Assembly: GCA_012838795.1 (NCBI GenBank)
Contig: DUOO01000042.1
Span: 1 to 34,225, forward strand
Direction of reading: 5' to 3'
Length of the DNA stretch: 34,225 bases
Origin: Clostridiaceae bacterium
GTDB lineage: Bacteria; Bacillota; Clostridia; Saccharofermentanales; DTU023
A program made the position numbers and the translations under genes. The notes beneath the pieces are model-generated. The model had not been told where the DNA came from and did not search any database. It worked only from the letters and a program-made list of their open reading frames with translations. Each line of letters begins with the position of its first letter. The stretch's first letter is position 1. Positions 7,636-16,407 of this stretch are shown here, one piece after another.

Positions 7636-9708
7636 ATGAAAAGTTATCCTGCTAACAAAATAAAAAACATTACCTTTATGGGACATGGAGGATCCGGAAA
7701 AACGACAGTAATTGAAGCAATGCTGTTCAATTCCGGTGCCATTCAGAGAATGGGTAAAGTAGACAGTGGAAACACAGTTACCGACTTTGATGTTGAAGAA
7801 AAACGTCGTGGTATTTCTACTAATACGTCATATGCTGCTTGTGAGTGGAAAGATAATAAATTTAATTTAATCGATACACCGGGCGATTTTGATTTTCTGG
7901 GTGAGCAAATGCTCGGCATGCAAGTTGGTGATGTAGTTTTATTGGTGGCAGCAGCAAAAGACGGAGTTGCCGTAGGTGCTGAGAAAACGATCCGCTTAGC
8001 TTCACAGAATAATAAGCCTTTAGCGATTGTGATTAACCAAGTTGATGAGCCGAATGCAGATTACGGAAAAACTCTGACAGCTTTCCAGGATCAATACGGC
8101 AATAAAATTGTACCGCTTGTTTTGCCTGTTATGGAAGGCGGAATCATGAAAGGTCTGGTTGATGTATTAGCTAAACAAGCTTTCCATTTTGCAGACGGTA
8201 AAAGCACAAAAATTGAGATCCCTGCTGATCTGGAAGATCAAGTCGAAGAATATCATGAAATGCTTGTCGAACAAATTGCTGAATCGGATGATGATTTGAT
8301 GACAAAATATTTTGAAGGTGAACCGTTTACTTTGGAAGAAGAAGAGGAAGGTTTACGCAATGCGATTCAAAGCCAAAGTATTTATCCGGTTCTTGCGACA
8401 TCATCAGCCGACAATAAAGGTGTAATTTATCTGATGGATATGATTGCCAAATACTTCCCGTCGGCAGCAATGCAAGAAAGTGTAGTTGCTGTAAAACCTG
8501 ATGGTACGGAAGTGGAATTAACTTGTGATGAAAACGGACCGTTATCCGCATTTATTTTCAAAACGGTAATTGATCCGTTTGTTGGACGTATTTCAATCTA
8601 TCGCGTATATTCCGGCAAAGTTAAAGATGGCGTTCCGGTTTATAATTACACAAATGATCAGGAAGAAAGAGTCAACGGAGTATATTATTTACAGGGAAAG
8701 AAACAGATTTCTACCAATGAAGTTATTGCCGGAGATATCGGTGCTTTGACTAAACTCAATGTTTCGTCCACGAACCAAACTCTGACTTCGAAGAGTAATC
8801 CGTTGTTGATTAAGCCTGTTGATTTACCATTACCCTATTTGACATTGGCGATTGAAGCAGTCAAAAGCGGTGAGGAAGATAAAATCATGCAAGGCTTGAA
8901 TCGTTTGCGTGATGAAGATACTACATTTGATGTTCGTAATGATGCTGAAACCAAACAAATGTTAGTTTCCGGAATTGGCGAAGTTCAACTGGACGTTTTA
9001 TGTCAAAAACTAAAAGCCAATTACGGAACTGAAGCAAGATTAGTTGAAGCAAAAGTTCCGTATCGTGAAACAATCCGTAAACAAGTTGAAGTCCAGGGTC
9101 GTCATAAAAAACAATCGGGCGGCAGCGGACAGTTCGGTGATGTCTGGATCAGATTTGCGCCGGGTACGGAAGATGAACTGGAATTTGACGAAGAAATCTT
9201 TGGCGGTTCAGTTCCGAAAAACTATCATCCTGCCGTTCAAAAAGGATTGGAAGAAGCTTGCGAAAGCGGAGTTTTGGCAGGTTATCCGGTAGTGAGACTG
9301 AAAGCGACTCTATACGATGGCTCGATTCATCCGGTTGACTCCAATGAAATGTCATTCAAATTAGCTGCCAAACTTGCTTACCGTAACGGCTTACCCAAGG
9401 CCGATCCGGTGTTGCTTGAACCGATTGCGAAATTAAAAGTAACCGTACCTGATGATTATTTAGGAGATATCATGGGTGATATGAGCAAACGTCGCGGTCG
9501 TATTTTAGGTATGGGTGCAGATTCCAATGTAGGTTTCCAAAGTGTAGATGCGGAAGCGCCGATGTCCGAATTAGGCAAATATGCGACTGATCTCAAGTCA
9601 ATGACTCAGGGCCGAGGCTGGTTCAGTATGGAATTTGCCCGTTACGAAGAAGCTCCGCGTGATGTTGCAGACAAAGTTATCGCCGAAGCTAATCGTGAAC
9701 AGGAATAA
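7636..9708 (+). CDS. Elongation factor G-like protein (EF-G2 type)
   Basis: The 690-residue protein has the full EF-G domain order: GTPase domain (1 to about 280), domain II (VIDPFVGRISIYRVYSG), domains III-V (GIGEVQLDVL, KKQSGGSGQFGDV, APMSELGKYATDLKS). It is clearly distinct from FusA at 1400-3469. The P-loop GHGGSGKT (16-23) is intact, but the switch II motif is DTPGD (80-84) with Asp where EF-G has the catalytic His, and the guanine motif is NQVD (134-137) instead of NKxD. Such paralogues are common in anaerobic Firmicutes and their role is mostly unknown; some EF-G-like families act in ribosome recycling or protection. GAGGGGGAT at 7622-7630 precedes the ATG. Own promoter and terminator, so expressed alone. 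Confidence 0.9.
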   Translation: MKSYPANKIKNITFMGHGGSGKTTVIEAMLFNSGAIQRMGKVDSGNTVTDFDVEEKRRGISTNTSYAACEWKDNKFNLIDTPGDFDFLGEQMLGMQVGDVVLLVAAAKDGVAVGAEKTIRLASQNNKPLAIVINQVDEPNADYGKTLTAFQDQYGNKIVPLVLPVMEGGIMKGLVDVLAKQAFHFADGKSTKIEIPADLEDQVEEYHEMLVEQIAESDDDLMTKYFEGEPFTLEEEEEGLRNAIQSQSIYPVLATSSADNKGVIYLMDMIAKYFPSAAMQESVVAVKPDGTEVELTCDENGPLSAFIFKTVIDPFVGRISIYRVYSGKVKDGVPVYNYTNDQEERVNGVYYLQGKKQISTNEVIAGDIGALTKLNVSSTNQTLTSKSNPLLIKPVDLPLPYLTLAIEAVKSGEEDKIMQGLNRLRDEDTTFDVRNDAETKQMLVSGIGEVQLDVLCQKLKANYGTEARLVEAKVPYRETIRKQVEVQGRHKKQSGGSGQFGDVWIRFAPGTEDELEFDEEIFGGSVPKNYHPAVQKGLEEACESGVLAGYPVVRLKATLYDGSIHPVDSNEMSFKLAAKLAYRNGLPKADPVLLEPIAKLKVTVPDDYLGDIMGDMSKRRGRILGMGADSNVGFQSVDAEAPMSELGKYATDLKSMTQGRGWFSMEFARYEEAPRDVADKVIAEANREQE

Positions 9709-9779
9709 TCCTTTTGAACAGAAAGTTTTTTCAAATATCACGGAGAATAAATAATATTTTTCTGAAATGACAATAAAAC

Positions 9780-9820
9780 AAAAAGGCTGCCTTACAAAAA
9801 TGGATCAGCCTTTTTGCTTT
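9780..9820 (+). terminator. Rho-independent terminator after the EF-G-like gene
   Basis: AAAAAGGCTG (9780-9789) pairs with CAGCCTTTTT (9806-9815) around a 16-base loop, followed by GCTTTTTG. A good intrinsic terminator 72 bases after the stop codon. Confidence 0.85.
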
Positions 9821-9886
9821 TTGTTGTTAAACACATTACACTGTTTGAGGAATTGTTAAATCAGATAATAATTAAAAGGAGAAAAC

Positions 9887-10540
9887 ATGCAAATAGACGG
9901 TATATTGTTCGATTTTGACGGAACGTTGTTTGATACTATTTCTTTAATTGTTGAGAGTTATCACTATACTTATCGTAAACATAATAAACGTGAACATTCT
10001 GCAGAAGAAATCAAAGCAGGAATCGGATTACCTTTAGAAACAGTATTTAATAATGAATATCCGGAAGACGGCGCGGATTTATTGAAGACCTATCTTGAAT
10101 ATAATAATAAACATACAGCTACCGGCTACGGTATGTTTTTGGGAATCGGTCCGATGTTGGATGGTTTACGCGAATTAAATGTTCCTTTGGGAATTGTTAC
10201 GGCAAAACGTTTTAACAATGCGGTTGTTACACTTGAAACTTCAGGATATAAAGATTATTTTTCCGGTATCGTTACAAAATTTGATACCGATATCCACAAA
10301 CCAAATCCGGAACCGTTGTTTTTAGGTATGAAAAAACTGGGATTAAGTGATCCGACTAAGATTATGTATGTGGGAGATAGTGTTTTTGATATTCAAGCTG
10401 CTAATAACGGTAATTTTATCTCTGTAGCTGTTGATTGGACACAAATTAATCCTGAATTGATGCGAGCAGAAAATCCGGATTTTTGGATTGATCATCCGAT
10501 GGATTTGGTAGAACTGGTAAAAAAATTGCGAGTTGCTTAA
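9887..10540 (+). CDS. HAD-superfamily phosphatase (PpaX/Gph-like)
   Basis: Haloacid dehalogenase hydrolases form an aspartyl-phosphate intermediate on the first Asp of DxDGT. All four motifs are visible: DFDGT (residues 9-13), Thr105 in GIVTAKR, Lys138 in HKPNPEP, and GDSVFD (163-168). The cap is helical and lies between motif I and II, as in the phosphoglycolate phosphatase and pyrophosphatase PpaX subgroup. At 217 residues the length is normal. AAAAGGAG (about 9874-9881) precedes the ATG. The substrate cannot be told from sequence; phosphoglycolate, pyrophosphate or a sugar phosphate are all possible. Confidence 0.85.
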   Translation: MQIDGILFDFDGTLFDTISLIVESYHYTYRKHNKREHSAEEIKAGIGLPLETVFNNEYPEDGADLLKTYLEYNNKHTATGYGMFLGIGPMLDGLRELNVPLGIVTAKRFNNAVVTLETSGYKDYFSGIVTKFDTDIHKPNPEPLFLGMKKLGLSDPTKIMYVGDSVFDIQAANNGNFISVAVDWTQINPELMRAENPDFWIDHPMDLVELVKKLRVA

Positions 10541-10578
10541 AAAATAATAATACATTAAGGTTTGAATAAAAATATGGC

Positions 10579-10606
10579 TTGAGAAATCGGCCTAATGATA
10601 TATAAT
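10579..10606 (+). promoter_or_regulatory. Promoter of the parvulin-type foldase gene
   Basis: TTGAGA (10579-10584), a 16-base spacer and TATAAT (10601-10606) stand 53 bases before the ATG at 10660. Confidence 0.55.
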
Positions 10607-10659
10607 AATTGAGTTAAAGTAAATTATAAGGTGAAGAACCTGATTTAGGGTGAGAATCA

Positions 10660-12306
10660 ATGAGCTTAAAGAGAACAAAAAAAGAAGATGAAGTCTGGAA
10701 ATCAGATAAAGTACGTCAACAGCGTAAAGAACGTTTGGCAAAAATGAAAGCCAAGGACGGTTATAAAAAACCGATTAGGGATAATAATAAGATTGTCCGT
10801 ATAGTTTCAATATTAGTTGTATTAGCTATAGTTATAGGTTTTGGCGGCTGGTTCGCAATGAAAAACGGTCTGCGTCAAAGATATGCCAAAGCTTTTACAG
10901 TTCGCTACGATGCCGACGCAAAAGCAACAACCGAGACAGATGAAGATTCTGAAACCGAAGAAGCGGATAAAGAAGATACTGCCCCGAAAGGTGAAGTGAT
11001 TGATAAAATTACCGTTGCTGAAGCAAATATTTATTTAGGCAATATCAGTCAGCAAATTTTACAAGGAGCAGGAGCTTTTAGCCAACAAGGTCAAGATGCA
11101 TTAAGTCAACCTTCAATGTATAATCCGGAAGGCACATTGCGTGATGATTTGTTATTGAGTGTTGAGCAATATGCCAAAAGCGGCAGTTATAATTATTGGA
11201 AAGCTAAGCAAGAAGGCTTGAAGCTGGATGAAAGTGATCAGAAACAAATTGACAGTAATATCGAGCAGCTGGAATCTATTGCCAGTCAAAGTCAGGTTAC
11301 TTTAGGTCATTTTCTCAGCATTATCTACGGACCGGGAGTTAATGAGAGTGTTTTGCGTGAATTCTTAGAAAAGAATCTTTTGGCTTCTAAATATTCAGAA
11401 CAAGTTAATGACTCATTAGTCTATGATGAGGTAACTGTAAATCAAAAATATGATGAAGATCCTGATGCTTATAATGAAGTAAATTATCGCAGCTATTTTT
11501 TTGCCGGTAAAGATACTTCAACTGAAACATCTGAGGAAATAACTGCAGAAGATTCGGCAGAACCGGTTGTGGACATGGCAACAGCAAAAAAGAATGCAGA
11601 AGAATTTGAAAGCAAAGTTACCGATGAAGCAACTTTCGAAGTAGAGGCTGATAAATTAGGTTCGACAGATTCTGAAACTCAAGATCCTGATAAAGATGCA
11701 ACTTTAACCACAGCAGCGAAAAAAGCGTATATGACACCTGAATTGGGTGAATGGTTATTTTCTGATGAACGCCAGGCTTTAGATAAAACGGTGATTGAAG
11801 AATCCGGCGGTTACAGAGTTGTAATGTTTATTGAGAAATACAAACCGGTTGAAAAAGTTTACGATTCACGTCATATTTTAATTGGAGTTGACGAAGAAGA
11901 TCCGGAAAAGACCGATGAAAAATCCAAAGCTAAAGCAGAAGAGATTTTAGCAGAATATGAATCAGGCGAAAAAACAGCAGAAGCTTTTGCTGAATTAGCA
12001 GTTAAATATTCTGAAGATCAAGGTTCAGCTTCTAACGGCGGACAGTATAAAGAAATTTCTACGGGACAATTTGTTGCGGAATATGAAACATATTGTCTGG
12101 ATCCTGCCAGAAAACCGGGCGATGTGGAAATAGTAAAAACCGTACATGGTTATCATATTATATATTTCGAGGGTACTACGGAAAAATGGTATTCAACCAT
12201 TGTCAATGAATTGAAACAAGCTGATCTGCAGGAAATCTACATGGATGTTGATTTGCACACGAACATTACCCGGGAAAAGGGAATAAAATATTTCGGTAAA
12301 CCATAA
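10660..12306 (+). CDS. Membrane-anchored peptidyl-prolyl isomerase (PrsA/SurA-like, parvulin domain)
   Basis: A foldase expected to act outside the cytoplasmic membrane on secreted proteins. The 548 residues begin with a Lys/Arg-rich cytoplasmic segment (1-45), one membrane span (about 46-67), and an acidic linker rich in Glu, Asp and Thr (84-108). A SurA_N-like helical region follows, then a parvulin domain from about 401 to 504 with the ends SRHILIGV and VHGYHIIYF (His405, His496, His499). Unlike classical Gram-positive PrsA it is anchored by an N-terminal helix, not a lipobox cysteine. A second acidic low-complexity stretch (about 285-305) splits the chaperone region. TTAGGGTGA before the ATG is a moderate ribosome site. 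A trigger-factor or pure chaperone role is less likely. Confidence 0.82.
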   Translation: MSLKRTKKEDEVWKSDKVRQQRKERLAKMKAKDGYKKPIRDNNKIVRIVSILVVLAIVIGFGGWFAMKNGLRQRYAKAFTVRYDADAKATTETDEDSETEEADKEDTAPKGEVIDKITVAEANIYLGNISQQILQGAGAFSQQGQDALSQPSMYNPEGTLRDDLLLSVEQYAKSGSYNYWKAKQEGLKLDESDQKQIDSNIEQLESIASQSQVTLGHFLSIIYGPGVNESVLREFLEKNLLASKYSEQVNDSLVYDEVTVNQKYDEDPDAYNEVNYRSYFFAGKDTSTETSEEITAEDSAEPVVDMATAKKNAEEFESKVTDEATFEVEADKLGSTDSETQDPDKDATLTTAAKKAYMTPELGEWLFSDERQALDKTVIEESGGYRVVMFIEKYKPVEKVYDSRHILIGVDEEDPEKTDEKSKAKAEEILAEYESGEKTAEAFAELAVKYSEDQGSASNGGQYKEISTGQFVAEYETYCLDPARKPGDVEIVKTVHGYHIIYFEGTTEKWYSTIVNELKQADLQEIYMDVDLHTNITREKGIKYFGKP

Positions 12307-12412
12307 TTTATCAACGAATAGTAATTGTTATTAAAAAATTCAGAAAATTAATAAAAATACAAAAAGCATAAAAGACTGTCAAAAAATTCGAAAAAATATG
12401 CTTAAAATAATA

Positions 12413-12441
12413 TTGACATCGAAAAAGCGACATGATAGAAT
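12413..12441 (+). promoter_or_regulatory. Promoter of the rpoBC operon
   Basis: Consensus TTGACA (12413-12418), 17-base spacer, TAGAAT (12436-12441) with TG at 12433-12434 forming an extended -10. This is close to an ideal sigma-A promoter. The start point would be near 12448. Confidence 0.78.
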
Positions 12442-12456
12442 ACTCTACCGTGTCGC
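12427..12456. promoter_or_regulatory. Inverted repeat around the rpoB -10 box (possible operator)
   Basis: GCGACA (12427-12432) and TGTCGC (12451-12456) are perfect inverted arms separated by 18 bases that hold the -10 box and the start point; T-G and G-C pairs would extend the arms inward. The left arm is in the promoter spacer and is not transcribed, so it would act at DNA level as a repressor or activator site. No binder is known. Confidence 0.4.
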
Positions 12457-12616
12457 TGTTTATGCACAAATTAATTTCTTGTGAAAAATAGTCAAAAAAA
12501 TGGCTCGTTTTAGTTTATAAGCAGTCATTATATCATTTGAAGCAGTGCGGTCAAAGAAAAGTCAGCGACCTGCACATGCCACATTTCCGTGTGGTCATAT
12601 CGAGAGGTGATTATTG

Positions 12617-15600
12617 ATGGTAAAGCCCGTTCAATGTGGACGTGTTGAGAGAATATCTTATTCGAAAATCAATGAAGTACTTGATATTCCGGATTTAGTT
12701 GAAATTCAAAAAAGCAGTTATCAATGGTTCCTGAATGAAGGCATTAGAGAAGTTTTAGACGGTATCTCGCCCATTCGGGATTTTTCTGGTGATATTGAAC
12801 TGTCATTCCTGGAAACCGAATTTGATACAAATGATCCCAGCTATCCGCTTGAAGAGTGTAAAGAGCGTGATGCGAATTATGCTGCTCCAATGCGAGTTAT
12901 GGTCAGGCTACATAATAAAAAAGAAGATATTGTAAAAGAACAACAGATTTATATAGGTGAGTTCCCGATAATGACCGATACCGGTACTTTTATTATTAAC
13001 GGTGCGGAAAGAGTCATTATTTCTCAACTTGTGCGTTCACCGAGTGCGTATTTCGGTCAAGATAAAGATCGCAACGGTCTCGACATCTACACTGCGCAAA
13101 TCATTCCGAATCGCGGTGCTTGGCTGGAATATGAAACAGACGGTAACGGGATTGCCTGGATTCGCGTGGACAGAACACGTAAGTTCCATTTGACAATCTT
13201 TTTGCGAGCATTGGGTTTCGGCTCGAATAAAGAACTTTTAGATATCTTCGGCGAGGAAGAAGTTCTGAAAGCAACAATGGAAAAAGACGGTTGCAACAAC
13301 CAGGAAGACGGTTCTCAAGAGATGTTTAAAAAGTTGCGCCCGGGTGAGGTATACACAGCAGAGGGTGCAGCCAACTATCTCAATAATATGTTCTTTGATG
13401 CCAATTGTTATGACTTGGCTCATGTCGGTATTTATAAAATAAATAAAAAATTAGCTATCAGCAGAAGAATTGCCGGTCACCGTTTAGCTGAAACAGTGGT
13501 TGATAAAAACGGTGAAATCATTGCTCTGGAAGGTGAGGTCATTTCAATTGATGTTGCTGAAACCATTCAGAACGCAGGTGTTAACAATGTCGATATTTTC
13601 CCGCTTAAACGTGAAGGTCATTCAATCATCGAACACGAAAACAGCGTAAGAGTTATCGGCAATAACTCTGTAGATGCGATGGTATACCTTGCCAATCGAA
13701 TGCCTGAACTGGATCTCAGCGATTTGAACTTGGAAGAATTAGGTATTACGGAAAAAGTATACACTCCTGTCCTGGATGAAATAATTCTTGAAGCTGAACA
13801 AGCGGAACAACCGATGGAAAAACTCAAATCATTGATCAGATCAGCAAAAGAACAACTTTGTCCTTTACATTTAACAATAGATGATATAGTGGCAAGTATT
13901 TCTTATTTCTTGGGTATCCGTTACGGAATCGGACATACAGATGATATTGACCATTTAGGTAATCGTAGAATCCGTTCGGTTGGTGAATTGTTACAAAATC
14001 AAATGCGTGTAGGTTTTACCAGAATGGAACGTGTCGTGCGCGAAAGAATGCAAGCGATGCAGGATATTGATGAAGCAACACCTAAACAGATTATTAATAC
14101 GCGACCGGTGAGTGCTGCGATCAAAGAGTTCTTCGGTTCATCACAATTATCGCAGTTTTTGGATCAGCCGAATCCTCTGGCGGAATTAACTCATAAACGC
14201 CGTTTATCGGCACTGGGTCCCGGAGGTTTATCACGTGAGCGAGCCAACTTCGAAGTGCGTGATGTTCACTCATCACACTATGGCAGAATGTGCCCGATTG
14301 AAACTCCGGAAGGTCCGAATATCGGTTTAATCAACTCTTTGGCAACCTACGCCAGAGTAAATCGTTACGGTTTCCTGGAAACTCCCTACCGTATCTATAA
14401 TAAAGAGAAAGGAATTGTTACCAAGGAAATCAAATATTTGACAGCTGATGAAGAAGATTATTTCAACATTGCACAAGCGAATGAGCCGTTGAATGATGAC
14501 GGCAGCTTTGTTAACTCAAGAATATTCTGCCGTTATCGTGATCAATTTTTGGAATTGCCGCCGGAAGAAATCGACTATATGGACGTTTCACCTAAACAAT
14601 TGGTTTCGGTTGCGACAGCATTGATTCCTTTCTTGGGTAATGATGACGCTAACCGTGCTTTGATGGGTTCAAACATGCAACGTCAGGCCGTACCGCTGAT
14701 TAAACCGGAATCACCGATAATCGGTACAGGCATGGAATATAGAGCAGCCAAAGACTCAGGAGTTTGTGTTGTATCGAAACATAACGGAGTTATCAGCCAT
14801 GTAGCTGCCGATGAAATCAGAATTCGGGATGAAGAAACAAATAAAGAGATTTCTTACGATGTATTAAAATATAAACGCTCCAACCAAGGAACCTGTAAGA
14901 ATCAAATACCCTTGGTCAGAATTGGTGAACAAGTTAAAACCGGGGATATTCTTGCTGACGGTCCTTCAACCGACAACGGTGAATTGGCACTCGGTAAAAA
15001 TGTATTGATCGGTTTCATGGCTTGGGAAGGTTATAACTACGAAGACGCTGTTCTGATCAGTGAGCGTTTAGTTCAGGATGACGTTTATACTTCCATTCAC
15101 ATTACGGAATACGAATGTGAAGCCAGAGACACCAAGCTCGGTCCGGAAGAAATTACACGTGAAATCCCGAATGTAAGTGATGAAGCACTCAGCAATCTGG
15201 ATGAAGAAGGTATCATCAGAATTGGAGCGGAAGTGCAGGCCGGTGATATCCTGGTAGGAAAAATTTCGCCTAAAGGCGAAACGGAATTGACTCCGGAAGA
15301 ACGTTTGTATCGTTCAATCTTCGGGGAAAAAGTTCGAGAAGTCAGAGATACTTCGACTAAAGTTCCTCACGGCGAGGCGGGTGTAGTCGTTGCGATCAAT
15401 GTTTTCGACCGTGATCACGGTGATGAACTGAAACATGGTGTAAACAAACTGGTCAGAGTCTATGTTGCTCAGAAGAGAAAAATCTCGGTAGGTGACAAAA
15501 TGGCCGGCCGTCACGGTAATAAAGGTGTTGTTTCTTTAATTTTACCTCAAGAAGATATGCCTTATCTGGAAGATGGCACACCTTTGGATATCGTTTTGAA

Positions 15601-16336
15601 TCCGTTGGGTGTTCCTTCACGTATGAATATCGGACAGCTTCTGGAAGTACATTTGGGGTTAGCTGCTGACAAACTTGGTTGGAAAGTTGCAGTCCCCGTA
15701 TTTGACGGTGCCAATGAAAATGATGTTGTTGAAGCATTGAAGAGCGCAGGCTTGAATGAAGACGGCAAGATGGTACTCTATGACGGACGAACCGGTGAAC
15801 CGTTTGAAAATAAGATTACCGTAGGAATCATGTATTATATGAAATTGAACCACTTGATAGATGATAAAATTCATGCTCGTTCAATCGGACCGTACTCCTT
15901 GGTAACACAACAACCGTTGGGCGGTAAAGCACAATTCGGCGGTCAACGTTTCGGGGAAATGGAAGTCTGGGCACTTGAAGCATACGGTGCCAGCTATACT
16001 TTACAAGAAATGCTTACAGTAAAATCGGATGACATTCTTGGCCGGACCAAGACTTATGAGGCGATTGTCAAAGGTCAAAATATTCCTGAACCCGGAGTGC
16101 CTGAAGCCTTCCGCGTTTTAGTCAAAGAGTTACAAAGCTTGGCATTGGATGTAAAAATATCATCTTCTAATGAAGAAGTTGAACTTGAAGAATCAGTTGG
16201 AGCAGATGATACGTCGGATATTTCTCGCGAACAGATCGAAGAATTGTTCGGTGAATCGACTGCAGAAGGTTTGTCAGAAGCAGGATTTATGGCAGGCATC
16301 TTGCAACAAGATGGTTCACTTGATTTAGGCGAATAG
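12617..16336 (+). CDS. rpoB: DNA-directed RNA polymerase beta subunit
   Basis: The 1239-residue beta subunit of the core enzyme. The rifampicin pocket falls on E. coli numbering: [16 protein letters not shown] (505-520) then [13 protein letters not shown] (525-537), with Gln513, Asp516, His526, Arg529 and Ser531 all wild type. Position 518 is Pro and 515 Leu, natural variation. Downstream are [26 protein letters not shown] and the C-terminal clamp-contact [20 protein letters not shown], followed by an acidic tail. An overlapping TTG at 12614 would add one residue, but GAGGTGA (12604-12610) is spaced six bases from the ATG at 12617, so the ATG was chosen. Cotranscribed with rpoC, 71 bases downstream. 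Confidence 0.98.
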   Translation: MVKPVQCGRVERISYSKINEVLDIPDLVEIQKSSYQWFLNEGIREVLDGISPIRDFSGDIELSFLETEFDTNDPSYPLEECKERDANYAAPMRVMVRLHNKKEDIVKEQQIYIGEFPIMTDTGTFIINGAERVIISQLVRSPSAYFGQDKDRNGLDIYTAQIIPNRGAWLEYETDGNGIAWIRVDRTRKFHLTIFLRALGFGSNKELLDIFGEEEVLKATMEKDGCNNQEDGSQEMFKKLRPGEVYTAEGAANYLNNMFFDANCYDLAHVGIYKINKKLAISRRIAGHRLAETVVDKNGEIIALEGEVISIDVAETIQNAGVNNVDIFPLKREGHSIIEHENSVRVIGNNSVDAMVYLANRMPELDLSDLNLEELGITEKVYTPVLDEIILEAEQAEQPMEKLKSLIRSAKEQLCPLHLTIDDIVASISYFLGIRYGIGHTDDIDHLGNRRIRSVGELLQNQMRVGFTRMERVVRERMQAMQDIDEATPKQIINTRPVSAAIKEFFGSSQLSQFLDQPNPLAELTHKRRLSALGPGGLSRERANFEVRDVHSSHYGRMCPIETPEGPNIGLINSLATYARVNRYGFLETPYRIYNKEKGIVTKEIKYLTADEEDYFNIAQANEPLNDDGSFVNSRIFCRYRDQFLELPPEEIDYMDVSPKQLVSVATALIPFLGNDDANRALMGSNMQRQAVPLIKPESPIIGTGMEYRAAKDSGVCVVSKHNGVISHVAADEIRIRDEETNKEISYDVLKYKRSNQGTCKNQIPLVRIGEQVKTGDILADGPSTDNGELALGKNVLIGFMAWEGYNYEDAVLISERLVQDDVYTSIHITEYECEARDTKLGPEEITREIPNVSDEALSNLDEEGIIRIGAEVQAGDILVGKISPKGETELTPEERLYRSIFGEKVREVRDTSTKVPHGEAGVVVAINVFDRDHGDELKHGVNKLVRVYVAQKRKISVGDKMAGRHGNKGVVSLILPQEDMPYLEDGTPLDIVLNPLGVPSRMNIGQLLEVHLGLAADKLGWKVAVPVFDGANENDVVEALKSAGLNEDGKMVLYDGRTGEPFENKITVGIMYYMKLNHLIDDKIHARSIGPYSLVTQQPLGGKAQFGGQRFGEMEVWALEAYGASYTLQEMLTVKSDDILGRTKTYEAIVKGQNIPEPGVPEAFRVLVKELQSLALDVKISSSNEEVELEESVGADDTSDISREQIEELFGESTAEGLSEAGFMAGILQQDGSLDLGE

Positions 16337-16407
16337 TATAAACCTGATTCCTGGCTCAATGAGTTTCATTATATTTAACGTTTTGCTTGATAAAGATAAG
16401 GGGATAT

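Larger units (their letters stand above)
12307..12616 (+). other. 310-base gap before rpoB: promoter and structured leader, no gene
   Basis: No coding frame is seen. The first 100 bases are very A-rich, with one 7-bp A/T-rich inverted repeat (12364-12370 with 12397-12403) that lacks a T tract. Then come the rpoB promoter (12413-12441), the flanking inverted repeat (12427-12456), and a leader of about 168 bases. In the leader GTGCGGTC (12545-12552) can pair with GACC and GCAC (12567-12575, one bulge), and CCACA can pair with TGTGG (near 12579-12594). These two stems sit just before the ribosome site. No terminator for the upstream gene is evident. Confidence 0.5.

Noticed and set aside
12364-12403. 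Inverted repeat AAGCATA/TATGCTT after the foldase gene as a terminator
   Set aside because: Seven A/T-rich base pairs, a 26-base loop and no T tract; not a credible terminator.
12457-12616. L10(L12) ribosomal leader before rpoB
   Set aside because: rplJ and rplL are absent here and the stems do not show a recognisable L10-binding motif.
14129-14210. Rifampicin-resistance substitutions in RpoB
   Set aside because: The known contact residues are wild type; 515 Leu, 518 Pro and 522 Ala look like lineage variation.
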